NCBI GenBank assembly: GCA_963825405.1
Contig: CAWGTB010000001.1
Span: forward strand, 434,001 to 498,000
DNA length: 64,000 bases
Origin: JACPNO01 sp963825405
Lineage (GTDB): Bacteria > Acidobacteriota > Terriglobia > Bryobacterales > Bryobacteraceae
Direction: 5' to 3'
Of this stretch, positions 12,201 to 21,284 are shown piece after piece. Under the pieces are notes generated by a model that worked only from the letters and a program-made list of their open reading frames with translations, made no database searches and was not told the origin of the DNA. The position numbers and the translations under genes were made by a program. The first letter of the stretch is position 1. Each line of letters starts with the position of its first letter.

Positions 12201-12486
12201 CGCGCAAAATATTCTGGAGCAGGGCGGGCACAATCTGAAGAGCCGCCTGGATTGGGCCTTTCTGCGCGCGCTCGGCCGGACGCCTACTCAGGAGGAGCGG
12301 CGCATCCTCACTGAATTGCATCGCAAAAATCTAGCGCGCTACCGGACAGATGCAACCAGCGCTGGGGACTTGGCCCGCGCGGGTGAGGCGCCGGGTGATC
12401 CCAGCGAAAAGACCAGCGACCTCGCGGCTATGACCAGCGTGGCGCGCGTGATCCTCAATCTGCACGAAGTGATTACGAGGAATTAA
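9247..12486 (+). CDS. PSD1 and planctomycete-type cytochrome c domain protein (DUF1549/DUF1553; frameshifted)
   Basis: About 1079 aa. Signal peptide (LRVLVVAILAAGFASA), a PSCyt1 c-type heme motif (CFRCH), a DUF1549/PSCyt2 domain (DAFVQARLAREGLQPSPEADRRTLIRRVTLDLTG), a second heme-like motif (CAECHDHKFDP), a carbohydrate-binding-like middle region, and a C-terminal DUF1553/PSD1 domain (NPLTARTFVNRTWREFFG, DYLAALNFPKR-like region). Frames break near 10110 and between 10726 and 10755; three extra bases restore one chain. These large exported proteins are typical of Planctomycetes, Verrucomicrobia and Solibacter-like Acidobacteria; their chemistry is not established. It is followed by its usual partner DUF1501, 10 bases downstream. 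Confidence 0.85.
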
Positions 12487-12496
12487 GGGGAAACCA

Positions 12497-13936
12497 ATGC
12501 ACCAAAGTGACCAGTTCGATTCATTCACTCGCGACGTTCATCGCCGCACATTTCTGGGGCGGGGCATTGCGGGTCTCGGCGTCCTGGCGCTCAATTCTCT
12601 TCTGAATCCCCGCCTGTTTGGAGCGGACGCGGATGGCCGCTGGCGCGGCGTAGTGCAGCCGCTGCATCATCCAGCCAAAGCCAAGCGCGTGATTTTTCTC
12701 TACCAGGCGGGCGGGCCTTCCCACATCGAAACTTTTGATTACAAACCGAAGCTCGCCGAAATGCATGGCAAGCCGATGCCGGACTCCTTCACCAAGGGAC
12801 AGCAGATTGCGCAACTCCAAGGCAAGCCTTTAATTTGCTTCGGCCCGCAGCATGAGTTTGAAACGTTCGGAAAATCCGGGCAGCGGATTTGCAAATTGTT
12901 CCCGCGCATCGGCAGCGTCGCCGACGACGTTTGCATCATCCGCTCCATGTTCACCGAGCAGATCAATCACGACCCGGCGCACACGGTCATGAATACTGGC
13001 TCCATCATTACCGGCCGGCCCAGCATGGGTTCCTGGATGCTGTACGGACTCGGCGCGGACGCGGAAGATTTGCCGGGCTTCGTGGTGCTGATGTCGGCGG
13101 GCCGGGGCGGGCAGATGCAGCCGATCGCGGCGCGGCAGTGGTCCGCCGGATTTCTGCCGAGCAAGTTTCAGGGCGTCAAACTCAACTCGATCGGCGACCC
13201 GGTGCAGTACATCGAGAATCCCAAAGGGCTGAACGCGGATATCCAGCGCGATTCCATCGACGCCATCAACGCGCTGAACCGCACGCGCAACAAGACCATT
13301 CAGGATCCGGAAATTCTCACCCGCATCGCGCAGTACGAAATGGCGTTCAAGATGCAGACCAGCGTGCCTGGCTTGGTCGACATGAGCAAAGAGCCGCAGC
13401 GCGTGCTGGATATGTATGGCGCCAAACCCGGCGATGGCTCGTTCGCTTCGAATTGTTTGCTAGCGCGGCGGCTGGCCGAGCGCGGCGTTCGTTTCATCCA
13501 GCTCTATCATCGCGATTGGGATCATCACGGCGGCGTAAAAGTGAACGTGGCGATCAAGGCGGAAGAAGTCGACAAGGCCACCGCGGCGCTGATCACCGAT
13601 CTAAAAGAGCGCGGCATGCTGGACGACACCCTTGTGATCTGGGGCGGGGAATTCGGGCGCACGCCGATGTCGCAAGGCGGCGACGGACGCGATCATCACA
13701 TCAAAGGCTTCTCTTACATGCTGGCGGGCGGAGGCATCAAGGGCGGGCTCAGCTACGGCACGACCGACGACATGGGCTACGCGGCGCAGGAAAATCCGGT
13801 CAGCGTGCACGATTTCCATGCGACCATGCTGCACTTGTTGGGCGTCGACCATCTGCGGTTGACAGTGAAGTTTCAGGGAATGGATGCGCGGCTAACCGGG
13901 GTTTCCGGGGAAGTCGTCAAAGACATTCTGGTTTAA
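12497..13936 (+). CDS. DUF1501 domain protein with twin-arginine signal
   Basis: 479 aa. AAGGGG lies upstream of the ATG. The N-terminus RDVHRRTFLGRGIAGLGVLAL is a Tat signal (RRTFL), so it is exported folded. The rest is DUF1501, a sulfatase/alkaline-phosphatase-like fold: VIFLYQAGGPSHIETFDYKP, HDPAHTVMNTGS, LVIWGGEFGRTPMSQGGDGRDHH. Metal-binding Asp/His residues are present (DGRDHH, DFHATMLHLLG). DUF1501 genes nearly always follow PSD1 cytochromes, as here, implying a common periplasmic or surface role, perhaps in polysaccharide breakdown. The substrate is unknown. Confidence 0.88.
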   Translation: MHQSDQFDSFTRDVHRRTFLGRGIAGLGVLALNSLLNPRLFGADADGRWRGVVQPLHHPAKAKRVIFLYQAGGPSHIETFDYKPKLAEMHGKPMPDSFTKGQQIAQLQGKPLICFGPQHEFETFGKSGQRICKLFPRIGSVADDVCIIRSMFTEQINHDPAHTVMNTGSIITGRPSMGSWMLYGLGADAEDLPGFVVLMSAGRGGQMQPIAARQWSAGFLPSKFQGVKLNSIGDPVQYIENPKGLNADIQRDSIDAINALNRTRNKTIQDPEILTRIAQYEMAFKMQTSVPGLVDMSKEPQRVLDMYGAKPGDGSFASNCLLARRLAERGVRFIQLYHRDWDHHGGVKVNVAIKAEEVDKATAALITDLKERGMLDDTLVIWGGEFGRTPMSQGGDGRDHHIKGFSYMLAGGGIKGGLSYGTTDDMGYAAQENPVSVHDFHATMLHLLGVDHLRLTVKFQGMDARLTGVSGEVVKDILV

Positions 13937-13940
13937 GACA

Positions 13941-14023
13941 TTTCTCGCGGAGACGCAGAGACCAGAAATCAACAACCAGAATTTGTTAGTAGTTCTCTGT
14001 GGTCTCTGCGTCTCTGCGAGAAA
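13941..14023. repeat. Palindromic intergenic repeat, family A copy 1
   Basis: Arms of 24 bases (13941-13964 and 14000-14023) are inverted copies with one mismatch, around a 35-base AT-richer centre. The core is GCAGAGACGCAGAG. It lies between the convergent DUF1501 and ku genes, where it could also act as a bidirectional terminator. A second copy occurs at 57244-57334. Confidence 0.85.
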
Positions 14024-14034
14024 TTGTGTTTTGC

Positions 14035-14871
14035 TTATCGCGCACGCCGCTTTTTAGTCGCGGGCGCTTCTTCTTCCGCTGACACCGCCGTTGCCGACCG
14101 CGCTGGTTTTTTCTGCTCCGCCAAGCTCTTCTTCAGCGCTTCCATGATGTCGATCACCGGCGCGATCTGCGGCGCCGGCGTCGCCACCACCTTGTGGCCT
14201 TCCAGCTTGGCCTGGATCATCCGCTGCAAGTTTTCCCGGTAGGTGTCTTTGTACTTCTGCGGCTCGAAATCGGCGACCAGCGCTTCGATCAGCATCTTGG
14301 CCAGCGCCAGTTCCTTGTCCTGGACGACGCTGGTGTCGGTGCGGAATTCTTCCACCTGGCGAATCTCGTCGTTGTAGAACATGGTGTGCAGCACGACGCC
14401 TTTATCGCCCGGGCGCAGAATCACGATGTGCTCGCGGTTGTGCATGGCGAGCTTGGCGACCGCGTAATACTTGCTCTCGCGGATGGCTTGGAAAAGCAGC
14501 GCGTAGGGTTTGTCGCCGCCTTCATCCGGCGCCATGTAGTAAGAACTTTCCAGATAAATGGGATCCACCTGATCGGCCTTGACGAATTCCAGAATCTCCA
14601 TCACCTTGGCGGTCTTGGGAGCGACTTTCTTGATGTCTTCCTCTTCGATGACGACGTACTGATCCTTCTCGTACTCGTAGCCTTTGACTAAGTCGCTGCG
14701 CGGCACCGGCTTGTCTTCAGCCAGGCAGTAAGTCACTTGCTTGATGCGGGAATTGTCGTCCTTGTGCAGCAGATTGAAACTTACCGTCTCGCCGCGCGCC
14801 GCGCTAAACAGGCGCACGGGAAAAGATACGAGACCAAAAGTCAGATGCCCTTTCCATACGCTGCTGGCCAC
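14035..14871 (-). CDS. ku: Non-homologous end-joining protein Ku
   Basis: 278 aa, the standard bacterial Ku length. It has the single Ku core (VWKGHLTFGLVSFPVRLFSA, then YCLAEDKPVPRSDLVKGYEY and YYMAPDEGGDKPYALLFQAI) and a basic C-terminal tail ending TKKRRAR. A homodimeric Ku ring binds DNA ends and recruits LigD. The gene is divergent from ligD with 82 bases between starts, so both may share a control region. It is intact, unlike its partner. Confidence 0.95.
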   Translation of the reverse strand: MASSVWKGHLTFGLVSFPVRLFSAARGETVSFNLLHKDDNSRIKQVTYCLAEDKPVPRSDLVKGYEYEKDQYVVIEEEDIKKVAPKTAKVMEILEFVKADQVDPIYLESSYYMAPDEGGDKPYALLFQAIRESKYYAVAKLAMHNREHIVILRPGDKGVVLHTMFYNDEIRQVEEFRTDTSVVQDKELALAKMLIEALVADFEPQKYKDTYRENLQRMIQAKLEGHKVVATPAPQIAPVIDIMEALKKSLAEQKKPARSATAVSAEEEAPATKKRRAR

Positions 14872-14953
14872 GTTTGTTACCTCACTTGTGCAGCTTCACA
14901 TTGAAGCGCTTCTAACACCGATATCATGGGACGTCGAGGTTTTCAAGCCGAGG

Positions 14954-17527
14954 ATGCCTCTCGAGGAATACGCGCGAAAACGAAAATTCAGCAACACGCC
15001 GGAGCCCGCGCCGGCGGCGGAATCGCCTAAAACCGGCCCACGCGGGGCTCAGTTTTTGCGTGCAGCGCCACGACGCCTCGCGTCTGCATTACGATTTTCG
15101 CCTGGAAATGTCGGGAACGCTGAAGTCCTGGGCGGTTCCCAAAGGCCCGACGCTCGACCCGGCGCCCAAGCGGCTGGCGGCGATGGTGGAAGATCATCCG
15201 CTCGATTACGGCGACTTCGAAGGCACCATTCCCAAAGGCAATTACGGCGCGGGCAGCGTCATGCTGTGGGACCGCGGCACGTACGAACTGCTCGGCGACA
15301 AGACCGGTGAAGAGCAGATTCAACGCGGCGATCTGAAATTCCGCCTGCACGGCGAAAAGCTCAAGGGTGAATTCGCCATCGTGCTCATGAAGGGCCGCGG
15401 CAAGGGCAACGAGTGGCTGCTGCTCAAGAAAAAAGATGCCGAAGCGCGGCCCGGTTGGGATATCGAGGAATTCGCCCGCAGCGTGCTCACCGGCCGCACG
15501 CAGGAAGAGATCGCCAAAGGCGTCACGCGCGATGCCGGCGAGCATGCCCACGTCAAACTCGCCGTCGCTCGAAGGGCGCGGTGCGCGCGGCGATGCCGAA
15601 GTCGATCGAGCCGATGACTTCGTTCCTGGTCGACACGCCGCCGAAAGGCGACCAGTGGCTGTTCGAAATCAAATGGGACGGCATTCGCGCCATCTGCTTT
15701 CTGGAGGATCACAAAGTCCGGCTGGTCTCGCGCAACGGGAATCCGTGCGAGCGCCAGTATCCCGGAGCTGAGCGTCATCGGCCATCAGATCGCCGCGAAG
15801 CAAGCCGTGCTGGATGGCGAGATCGCCGTGCTCGATCCGCAAGGCGTCTCGCGGTTCGCGCTGATCCAGTCGCGCATTTCGGTTGCCGATCCGAACTCGA
15901 TCGCGCACCTGGCGCGCAAAACGCCGGTGGTGTATTTTGTTTTCGACCTGCTGTATCTGGATGGCTATGATCTGCGCAGCGTGCCGCTGATCGAGCGCAA
16001 GCGTTTGCTGGAATCGATCGTGACGCCTTCGCCGGTCCTGCGCTATTCGGAGCACTTCGCTAACAATGGCGCGGAAATGCTGGCAGCCGCGCGCGCGACC
16101 GGTCTCGAAGGCATTCTCGCCAAGAACGCCGAATAGCGCTTACGAAACGAAACGCAGCCGGAATTGGCTCAAGCTCAAAGTGGTGGCACAGCAGGAATTC
16201 GTCATTTGCGGTTACACCGAAGGCGAGCGCGATTATTTCAGCTCGCTGATTCTGGGCCTCTACGAAAAAGGCAAGCTGGTTTGGGTGGGCAACGTGGGCA
16301 CGGGTTTCGACAACACGATGCTCGAACTGCTCCACAGCCGCCTAACGCCACTCGTGACGGCGCGCTCGCCGTTCGCCAAAAAAGAGGCGATGCTGCGCGC
16401 TGCGATTTGGGTTCGTCCTGAACTGGTCTGTGAGGTCAAGTTCGCCAATTGGACCCAGGACGGACATTTGCGCGCGCCCGTATTTCTCGGCTTGCGGCCC
16501 GACGTACGTCCCGAAGAATGCGTGCGGGAAAGGGAACTGCCTGCCGCCGACGATCCCATTGAAGATACTCCCGCGCCGGCCGCGCGCCCGCCCCTGCTCA
16601 CCGGCAAGCAGGCCGAAGTGGCGATGACCATCGATGGCCGCCACCTGAAGTTCACCAACCTGAACAAGATTTATTTCCCCGCCGACGGCTATACCAAGCG
16701 GGACCTCCTGAATTTCTACGACGCCGTCGCCGATCTGTTGCTGCCTTATCTCAAGGACCGCCCGCTCTCGCTCAAGCGCTACCCCGATGGCATCGATCAC
16801 GATTTCTTTTTTCAGAAAGACGTTCCCGCGTCGTTCGCATCCTGGATGCGGACCGAGCTGATTCCCTCCGAGCACAAGGCAGAAACCCATACGTTACGCC
16901 CTGGCCGAAGATCGCGCCAGTCTGCTGTATCTGGCCAATCTGGGCTGCATCGATCACAATCCGTGGATGAGCCGCGTGGGCTCGCTCGAACATCCGGATT
17001 TCATTCTGATCGATCTCGACCCGCAGGGCTGCGAGTACGACAAAATCATCGAAGCCGCGCAACTGGTTCGCAAGAAGCTGGACCTGGTGGGACTCGAAGG
17101 CTATCCAAAAACCACCGGCGGCGACGGCATGCACATCTATGTGCCGCTCGAGCCGGTCTACACCTACGAGCAATCGCGGACCTTCGCCGAGATCATCGGG
17201 CGACTGGTCGCCGCCGAACGGCCCGACCTGTTCACCACGCCGCGCGCGGTGTCAAAGCGCCAGCACGGCCGGGTATATTTCGATTACTTGCAGAACGGAG
17301 AATCGAAAACCATCGCCGCGCCGTACGTGGTGCGGGCGCATCCGGGTGCGCCGGTGGCGACACCGCTGGCATGGCGGGAAGTGACGCCCGGCCTGCTGCC
17401 CACGCAGTTCACCATTCGCAATGCGATGGACCGTTTCGCGCGCGTTGGGGATCTTTTCAGCGGCGTGTTGACGAATTTGCAGCGGCTGGAAAAAGGTATG
17501 GAAAAGTTGGACGGTCTGCTGAAGTGA
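14954..17527 (+). CDS. ligD: Multifunctional DNA ligase D (phosphoesterase-ligase-polymerase; frameshifted)
   Basis: About 858 aa when joined. Order of domains: 3'-phosphoesterase (RHDASRLHYDFRLEMSG and KGNYGAGSVMLWDRGTYE), ATP-dependent ligase with the nucleotidyl-lysine motif FEIKWDGIRA, then RSRNWLKLK and an OB-fold region, and a C-terminal primase-polymerase domain (YPDGIDHDFFFQKDVP, PDFILIDLDPQG, KTTGGDGMHIYVPL). This PE-Lig-Pol order is one of the known arrangements. The frame changes near 15055, 15570, 15755, 16125 and 16895. The frame sequence fits one-base insertions only, and total length stays a multiple of three because six accumulate. It acts with Ku in end joining. Confidence 0.88.
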
Positions 17528-17590
17528 AGTGGGGCAGGTCCCCGACCTGCCGGTTTTCCTGAAATGGCAGGTCGGGGACCTGCCCCACTT
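17527..17590. repeat. Palindromic repeat, family B copy 1 (perfect 25-base arms)
   Basis: Bases 17527-17551 and 17566-17590 are perfect inverted copies; the core is GGCAGGTCGGGGACCTGCC, itself nearly palindromic. The element fills the whole gap between ligD and the convergent CDF gene: its first base belongs to the ligD stop and its last bases to the CDF stop. Related single arms lie at 21255, 52644 and 55598. Confidence 0.88.
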
Positions 17591-18527
17591 AGTGATGGTG
17601 ACTATGTCCGGCTTCCACTACCGGAATCACGCAGCCTGTCGCCGCTACTTCGCAACCCACATGCTCGAATTGCACCGTCGTATGGCGGATATGGAAGCGG
17701 TCGCACAGCACTTGATTTAACTGGCGTAGCGTGCGGTCGCTGGCAGACGGCGGCAGATCCTCGATCAGTACGTGGCAGCTCAGCGCGTGAGTGCTCGATC
17801 CCAGGCTCCAGATATGCAGGTCATGCACGTCCAGCACGCCTTCGACGCCGCGCATGGCCCCGACCACGGAGGTCAGGTCGATACCGCGCGGCAACCCTTC
17901 GAGCAAAATATTCAGCGATTCCTTGATGATGTCGCGCGCTGTCCAGATGATCAGCACCGCGATCACCATCGAAAGAGCCGGGTCGATCTGGTGCCAGCCG
18001 GTGTAGATCATCGCCACGGCGCCCACGATGATGGCGATCGATCCCAGCAGATCGCCCAGCATATGGACAAATGCGCTGCGCACATTGAGATCGTTCTGGC
18101 GCGCGATACGCAGGCCCCACATGATGCCCGCGTTCAGCAGGATGCCCAGCCCGGCGACCGCGATCATGGTTCGCTCCTGCACCGCGACGGGATGCAGCAG
18201 GCGGTTATAGCCTTCGTAGAAAATCCAGGCGGAAAGCACCAGCAGCGTCAGCGCGTTCACGAACGCCGCCAGCACGCCGGCGCGCTGATAGCCGAAAGTC
18301 TTGATCTCGTCGGCGGGTTTGGATTGCAGATAGAAGCCGAACCAGGCAAGCGCGAGCGATAGAGCGTCGGTAACGTTATGGCCGGCGTCGGAGATCAGAG
18401 CCAGGCTATGCGCCTGAATGCCGGCTACGAATTCGACCAGTACGAAGAGGGAAGTGGCAAGCAGGGACCATGCCAAAACTTTCCCAGTCCCATGGCCATG
18501 GCTGTGCGTGTGCAACGAGAACTCCAC
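17589..18527 (-). CDS. Cation diffusion facilitator (CzcD/ZitB-like metal exporter)
   Basis: 312 aa, GTG start. The N-terminus HTHSHGHG and the C-terminus AGHSHHH are metal-binding His tails. Six membrane helices follow the CDF pattern, with the zinc-site motifs ALISDAGHNVTDALSL (HxxxD) and FVHMLGDLLGS (HxxxD). A cytoplasmic C-terminal domain (VEGVLDVHDLHIWSLGSSTHALSCHV) completes it. Family members exchange Zn, Co or Cd for protons at the inner membrane. The stop codon is formed within the flanking family B repeat. Confidence 0.92.
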   Translation of the reverse strand: MEFSLHTHSHGHGTGKVLAWSLLATSLFVLVEFVAGIQAHSLALISDAGHNVTDALSLALAWFGFYLQSKPADEIKTFGYQRAGVLAAFVNALTLLVLSAWIFYEGYNRLLHPVAVQERTMIAVAGLGILLNAGIMWGLRIARQNDLNVRSAFVHMLGDLLGSIAIIVGAVAMIYTGWHQIDPALSMVIAVLIIWTARDIIKESLNILLEGLPRGIDLTSVVGAMRGVEGVLDVHDLHIWSLGSSTHALSCHVLIEDLPPSASDRTLRQLNQVLCDRFHIRHTTVQFEHVGCEVAATGCVIPVVEAGHSHHH

Positions 18528-18550
18528 TTACAGTGTACAACCAGGGGCGT

Positions 18551-19786
18551 TCAGCGCGGCGTGATCAAGCCGCCCAGTTTGTCCTGCTCACCTGCAGCCG
18601 AGCGCGGAAAGCGCGTCGAATACGCCTCCAGATATTTCAATCCCGCGCCGGTGTTGTAGATTACGATTTTCTCTTCGCTCTTTAGGAAGCCGTCGGCGAG
18701 CAATTTCTCGAGCGCCGAAACGCAGGCTGCACCCTCCGGCGCGATAAACAGCCCTTCGTCGGAAGCGAGTCGAATTCCGGCATCGAACAATTCGCTGTCA
18801 CTAACGGCGATGGCTGTGCCGCCGCTCGAGCGCACCGCGTCGAGAATCAGGAAATCGCCCAGCGGCTTGGGCACGCGCAGCCCGCTGGCCACGGTATGGG
18901 CGTTCTGCCAAACGGTGCTGCGGGCGTCGCCTTGCTGGAAGGCGCGCACGACGGGCTGGCACCCTTCCACCTGCACGGCGATCATTTTGGGCCGCTTGGG
19001 ACCGATCCAGCCCAGCGCTTCCATTTCGGCGAAGGCTTTCCACATGCCGATGATGCCGACTCCGCCGCCGGTGGGATAAAACAGCGCGTCGGGCAATTCC
19101 CAGTTCATCTGTTCGGCGAGTTCGTAGCCCATGGTCTTCTTGCCTTCGATGCGATACGGCTCTTTTAGCGTGGTGACGTCGAACCAGCCTTCTTTTTCGG
19201 CTCCGGCGGCGACCATGCGGGCGCAATCGCTGATCAGCCCGTCGACGAGGGTCACATGGGCGCCATAGGCCTTGCATTCCACGAAATTGGCCTGCGGGAC
19301 GTCGCGCGGCATGAAAATGTGAGCTTCGAGGCCCGCGGCCGCAGAATAGGCCGCCATAGCGCTGGCAGCGTTTCCGGCCGATGGAATGGCTAGCTTGCGT
19401 ATCCCCAGCTCCACGGCCATGGAAACGGCGCAGGAGAGCCCGCGTGCCTTGAAGGAGCCGGTAGGGTTGAGGCCTTCGTCTTTGACCCACAGGTGCTGAG
19501 CCCCCAGGCGGGCTCCCAGGCGCGGCGTACGCACCAGGGGGGTCATCCCCTCGCCCAGTGAGACAATAGAGGCTTGACGGGTCACTGGCAGCACCGGAGC
19601 ATAGCGCCACATGCTATTGGGGCCGCTAACGAGCTGCTCGCGGGTCCAGCGCTGGCGAATCCGGGCGAGATCGTAGCGGACCAGCAGAGGCCCGCCGCAC
19701 GGGCAGAGATTATGGATTTTTCCGGATTCGAACTTCTGTTTGCACAGGCTGCATTCCAGATGCGTCAAAGCTGATAGAGTATCCAT
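18551..19786 (-). CDS. thrC: Threonine synthase
   Basis: 411 aa, full length for the type with an N-terminal zinc-ribbon-like segment (CSLCKQKF...CPCGG). The PLP-binding lysine is K113 in NPTGSFKARG; the PLP phosphate loop is PTGGGVGIIG. It converts O-phosphohomoserine to threonine in the cytoplasm. It starts 32 bases from the divergent lytic transglycosylase and follows no other threonine gene here. Some PLP fold-type II neighbours (cysteate or diaminopropionate enzymes) look similar, but the zinc-ribbon form favours ThrC. Confidence 0.88.
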   Translation of the reverse strand: MDTLSALTHLECSLCKQKFESGKIHNLCPCGGPLLVRYDLARIRQRWTREQLVSGPNSMWRYAPVLPVTRQASIVSLGEGMTPLVRTPRLGARLGAQHLWVKDEGLNPTGSFKARGLSCAVSMAVELGIRKLAIPSAGNAASAMAAYSAAAGLEAHIFMPRDVPQANFVECKAYGAHVTLVDGLISDCARMVAAGAEKEGWFDVTTLKEPYRIEGKKTMGYELAEQMNWELPDALFYPTGGGVGIIGMWKAFAEMEALGWIGPKRPKMIAVQVEGCQPVVRAFQQGDARSTVWQNAHTVASGLRVPKPLGDFLILDAVRSSGGTAIAVSDSELFDAGIRLASDEGLFIAPEGAACVSALEKLLADGFLKSEEKIVIYNTGAGLKYLEAYSTRFPRSAAGEQDKLGGLITPR

Positions 19787-19818
19787 GAGGCGATTTTTCT
19801 ATCTTACTGGAAACAGGC

Positions 19819-20496
19819 ATGGTTAGGACGTTAGCTGCGATCCTGGCTCTGGCGGGCTCGGCTTTTGCCGGCGAATACGCCGTGCTGGGCTCCGGGTTCC
19901 GCATTCACGTGGACCGCCATCAATCGGACGGCAACGTGGTTCGGCTTTATTCAGGTGGCGGCGTGACGGAATTGGCGGTAGCGGCCATTACGGGTTTTGA
20001 GGCCGATGAGATCGTCCCTGAGAAAGCTCCCGAGCCGCCCGCTGTAGCCGCACCGCTAGCCGTGGCGCCCAGTCCGCGCGCGCTGGTCGAGGAAGCGGCT
20101 CGCAAACACGGTTTGCCGCCGGAATTCCTGCACAGCGTGGTAGCCGCCGAATCAGGCTACCAGACCAATGTGGTTTCGCCGAAGGGTGCAATCGGCCTGA
20201 TGCAGGTGATGCCGGCCACGGCGAAACTTTACGGCGCGGATGCGTCCATCCCCGAACAGAATGTCGATGCCGGCGCGCAATACCTGCGCGATTTGCTCCT
20301 GAAATATCAGGGCAACGATCATCAGGTGAGCCGGGCGCTCGCGGCCTACAACGCGGGGCCGGGCGCAGTCAAACGCTACGACGGGGTTCCGCCCTATCAG
20401 GAAACGCGGGATTACGTCGCGCGCGTGATTCGCAATTACGCCAGGCGCAAGGCTACTTCGCCGAAAACGCCTGATCGATCTTCGCCGCCAGAATAA
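19819..20496 (+). CDS. Secreted lytic transglycosylase, SLT domain
   Basis: 225 aa. Signal peptide MVRTLAAILALAGSAFA, a Pro/Ala linker, then a C-terminal SLT (lysozyme-like) domain: catalytic Glu in VVAAESGYQTNVVSPKGAIGLMQVMP, and AYNAGPGAVKRYDGVPPYQET. It cleaves peptidoglycan to anhydromuropeptides in the periplasm. An N-terminal SH3-like or DUF4124-like module of about 50 residues precedes the linker. The 3' end overlaps the convergent pterin dehydratase by 44 bases. Confidence 0.9.
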   Translation: MVRTLAAILALAGSAFAGEYAVLGSGFRIHVDRHQSDGNVVRLYSGGGVTELAVAAITGFEADEIVPEKAPEPPAVAAPLAVAPSPRALVEEAARKHGLPPEFLHSVVAAESGYQTNVVSPKGAIGLMQVMPATAKLYGADASIPEQNVDAGAQYLRDLLLKYQGNDHQVSRALAAYNAGPGAVKRYDGVPPYQETRDYVARVIRNYARRKATSPKTPDRSSPPE

Positions 20497-20803
20497 AATC
20501 GTTCTCGCTCAGGCCGTTGATCTTGTGGGTGTAGGTCGTGATCTCGGCGCGTCCCCACGCCAGCAGGATGTCGGGGTGATGGAATTCTTCCTCCGCCACG
20601 GCCCCGACCCGATTGACGAATTCCAGCGCAGCTTTGAAATCCCCAAACTTGAAGGCTTTGGTGATGTGGTGCCCGTCTATAACTTTCCAATCCGGAAATT
20701 GCGCGGCCAATTTCTGTAGTTCCTGGCCTTCGAGGGGAGGCGTTCCGCCCTTACAAGGCACGCACTTCCTGGCGGCCAGGCTGTTCGCTCCGGCTGCATC
20801 CAT
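20453..20803 (-). CDS. phhB: 4a-hydroxytetrahydrobiopterin dehydratase (PCD/DCoH family)
   Basis: 116 aa. AAGGAG lies well placed before the ATG at 20803. The core motif EEEFHHPDILLAWGRAEITTYTH contains the HH pair and distal His of pterin-4a-carbinolamine dehydratases; the start CVPCKGGTPPLEGQEL is the typical N-terminus. It regenerates oxidised pterin, in other bacteria for phenylalanine hydroxylase or a moonlighting role in cofactor metabolism. No aromatic hydroxylase is in the window. Confidence 0.9.
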   Translation of the reverse strand: MDAAGANSLAARKCVPCKGGTPPLEGQELQKLAAQFPDWKVIDGHHITKAFKFGDFKAALEFVNRVGAVAEEEFHHPDILLAWGRAEITTYTHKINGLSENDFILAAKIDQAFSAK

Positions 20804-20924
20804 TGGGATTCTCCTTCGTACCGCCCCTGCAAACCCGCGTACTAGCCGCGGAATGAACCTTTCCGGCTATTGTGAGGGCGGGCGATAGATCTCATCATAA
20901 CAACGCAGCCGAAAGGCCTTTACG

Positions 20925-21257
20925 ATGCAAGCCACGCAACGAAACAATCGACGGGCCGCGGACCGCTTTCCGCTGGAGCGCGAAGCACGCTTTACGGTGT
21001 TGGACACGCGCGCCACACCGCTCACCGGAAAATGCCGCACGGTCAACATGAGCTCTCGCGCCATTCTCTTCCGCAGTGAGGAGCGATTGACGGAAGGCAA
21101 AAGGCTGGAGCTGGCAGTAAGCTGGCCTGCGCTGTTGAACGCCACCTGCCAGCTGAAGCTGGTCGCCCTGGGCCGGGTGATCCGGTCCAATTTTGAAGAA
21201 GCCGTGATCGAAATCGAACGTTACGAATTCCGCACGCAGGGCTCAGCAGGAGTTTAG
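20925..21257 (+). CDS. PilZ domain protein
   Basis: 110 aa. The single domain has an RRxxDR-type c-di-GMP loop (NNRRAADRFPLEREARFTV) and a second motif NMSSRAILF, where canonical PilZ has D/NxSxxG. The final Gly is replaced by Ile-Leu, so nucleotide affinity may be weak. It probably acts as a small receiver of c-di-GMP signals; a GGDEF protein lies at 27137-28355. It ends just before a family B repeat arm. Confidence 0.75.
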   Translation: MQATQRNNRRAADRFPLEREARFTVLDTRATPLTGKCRTVNMSSRAILFRSEERLTEGKRLELAVSWPALLNATCQLKLVALGRVIRSNFEEAVIEIERYEFRTQGSAGV

Positions 21258-21284
21258 TGGGACTGCCGGGGACCTGCCCCACTA
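21255..21284. repeat. Family B repeat, short degenerate copy
   Basis: TAGTGGGACTGCCGG followed by GGACCTGCCCCACTA makes an imperfect palindrome sharing the arm sequence of the 17527 element. It separates pilZ from the convergent thyX gene and supplies the thyX stop codon (21284-21282). Confidence 0.7.

Noticed and set aside
15436..15771. Short rightward frame within ligD as its own gene
   Set aside because: It is an out-of-frame fragment between ligD domains created by inserted bases.
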